64,000 bases of DNA from Thauera sp. K11 (lineage in GTDB: Bacteria; Pseudomonadota; Gammaproteobacteria; Burkholderiales; Rhodocyclaceae): contig NZ_CP023439.1 in NCBI RefSeq assembly GCF_002354895.1, forward strand, positions 744,001-808,000, given 5' to 3'. Below, one piece after another: positions 63,121 to 64,000 of this stretch (its first letter is position 1; every line of letters begins with the position of its first letter). The translations under genes and the position numbers were made by a program. The notes under the pieces were generated by a model. That model was not told where the DNA came from. It ran no database searches and saw only the letters and a list, made by a program, of their open reading frames with translations.

Positions 63121-64000
63121 ATGAGTGCCCGGAATTCCGCCTTTCCGCTGCTGCGCTGCCTCGCGCTCTACCGCGCCACGCCCTGGCGCTTCCTGCTGAC
63201 CTCGCTCCTTTTCGTCATCCTCAACCTCAGCCTGGTGTACCAGCAGTGGCTGATCGGCCGCGCGGTGCACGACGTCGAGCGCGGGGCGGCGGTGGTCCGC
63301 CTGCCCGATGGCGGGCTGGATTTCGGCGTGGCGTGGCACTGGCTGCTGGTCCTCGTCGCCGTGGCGCTGGGGCGCGGCGTGGTGCAGTACCTCGCGGGCG
63401 TGTCGGCACTGATCATCGGGCAGTCGCTGCTCTTCAACCTGCGCGAGCGCATCCTCGTCCAGGTCCAGCGGCTGGACCTGGCCTATCACTGGCAACACGG
63501 CGTCGGCGAACTGGTGACCCGCACCACGCGCGACGCCGACAAGGTGCGCGACGCCCTCATCAACTTCTGGCGCCAGGTGTTCGAAACCGGGCTGGTGGTG
63601 ATCGCCGCGGTCGGGCTGCTGGTGTGGTACGACCCCTGGCTGGGGCTGGTGCCGCTGCTGCTCACCCTCACCGGCCTGGCGATCTTCGTGCGCCAGACCG
63701 ACCGCCTGGTGGCCCTGGACCGCGCCACCGGCGCGGCCTACGACGCGGTGAACCAGGACCTCTCGGAGGGGGTGAACGGCGTGCGGGTGATCAAGGCGTT
63801 CGCGCTGGAACCGCGGCGCATCGAACGCTTCAACACGCACGTGCTGCATTTCGCCGGGCAGGCGAAGGCGGCGCTGGCCTATTCCTGCCGCAGCATCCCG
63901 ATCCCCCAGATGGTGATCGCGCTCGGCCACGTCTGGATCCTCGGCTTCGGCGCACAACTGGTGGCGGCCGGGCGGCTCAACCTCGGCGAACTGGTGGCGG
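63121..64000 (+). CDS. ABC exporter membrane domain, 3'-truncated by window edge
   Basis: The frame is open from ATG 63121 to the window end. The visible ~293 residues are the membrane part of an ABC exporter half-transporter: hydrophobic helices at the start (FLLTSLLFVILNLSLVYQQW), a long loop, LRERILVQVQRLDLAYH, GELVTRTTRDADKVRDAL and EGVNGVRVIKAFALEPRRIERFN, the usual coupling-helix region. The ATPase domain must lie beyond the window. A sigma54 promoter and repeats upstream place it in the regulon of the sulfur locus. Confidence 0.85.
   Translation, partial: MSARNSAFPLLRCLALYRATPWRFLLTSLLFVILNLSLVYQQWLIGRAVHDVERGAAVVRLPDGGLDFGVAWHWLLVLVAVALGRGVVQYLAGVSALIIGQSLLFNLRERILVQVQRLDLAYHWQHGVGELVTRTTRDADKVRDALINFWRQVFETGLVVIAAVGLLVWYDPWLGLVPLLLTLTGLAIFVRQTDRLVALDRATGAAYDAVNQDLSEGVNGVRVIKAFALEPRRIERFNTHVLHFAGQAKAALAYSCRSIPIPQMVIALGHVWILGFGAQLVAAGRLNLGELVA

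Noticed and set aside
62769..63124. Short plus- and minus-strand frames between the DszB-like 3 gene and the last ABC gene
   Set aside because: They are Arg/Ala-rich with no ribosome binding site or recognisable pattern, and they overlap each other in several frames.

Overview
The window is GC-rich (roughly two-thirds G+C by eye) and looks like chromosomal DNA of a betaproteobacterium, probably Rhodocyclales of the Thauera/Azoarcus kind. The reasons are the gene set (PntB, a cyanide-insensitive bd oxidase, NorE/NorF-like genes, an NsrR-type regulon with hemerythrin and FdxA, carboxynorspermidine genes, a Yej importer, MdtABC) and the codon use. The species is not proven by anything I can see. 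Nothing looks like a prophage, IS element, integron or CRISPR array.

Bases 1-26,264 are core and respiratory functions. In order they hold the end of pntB with a strong terminator, a small secreted protein, a PAS-GGDEF-EAL protein with degenerate catalytic motifs, rhlE, rlmM, an aldo/keto reductase, a lipoprotein, an orphan sugar-type binding protein, ispB, tRNA-Pro(CGG), a MocR regulator, norE/norF-like genes divergent from cioAB plus a DUF2474-like peptide, the carboxyspermidine pathway pair, and an NsrR-type regulator divergent from hemerythrin-ferredoxin-membrane protein genes with two tandem NsrR-like boxes. A bacteriohemerythrin, a TonB-dependent receptor and tonB-exbB-exbD-exbD close this part.

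Bases 26,602-64,000 look like one large organosulfur acquisition locus. It contains three paralogous DszB-like proteins without signal peptides (28,759; 54,519; 61,696), a DszA/SnaA/NtaA-family flavin monooxygenase, a class II aldolase-like protein, an SsuE/MsuE-type FMN reductase, a sulfonate-type ABC importer with two permeases, a nitroreductase-like flavoprotein, a TonB-dependent receptor, a YejBEFA importer, MdtABC with an outer-membrane factor, MdlAB-type and other ABC exporters, and an SfnR-like sigma54 activator with no sensor domain. Two of the DszB-like proteins keep the Cys/His/Arg catalytic triad of 2'-hydroxybiphenyl-2-sulfinate desulfinase at ungapped equivalent positions. The third has Val and Tyr in place of Cys and His.

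The modules of this locus seem tied together by transcription. I read seven good sigma54 promoters (consensus TGG-N-A-Y-G-N4-B-TGCT) and one weaker one, each in front of a module. Six of the intergenic regions also carry one or two copies of an inverted repeat of the form yTGyTG-N6-CArCAr, 50-200 bp upstream of the promoters, a plausible binding site for the SfnR-like activator. My working model is import of an organosulfur compound, oxygenation and desulfination inside the cell with sulfite kept as the sulfur source, and export of the sulfur-free remainder by the co-transcribed efflux pumps. The substrate is unknown, and the model is inference.
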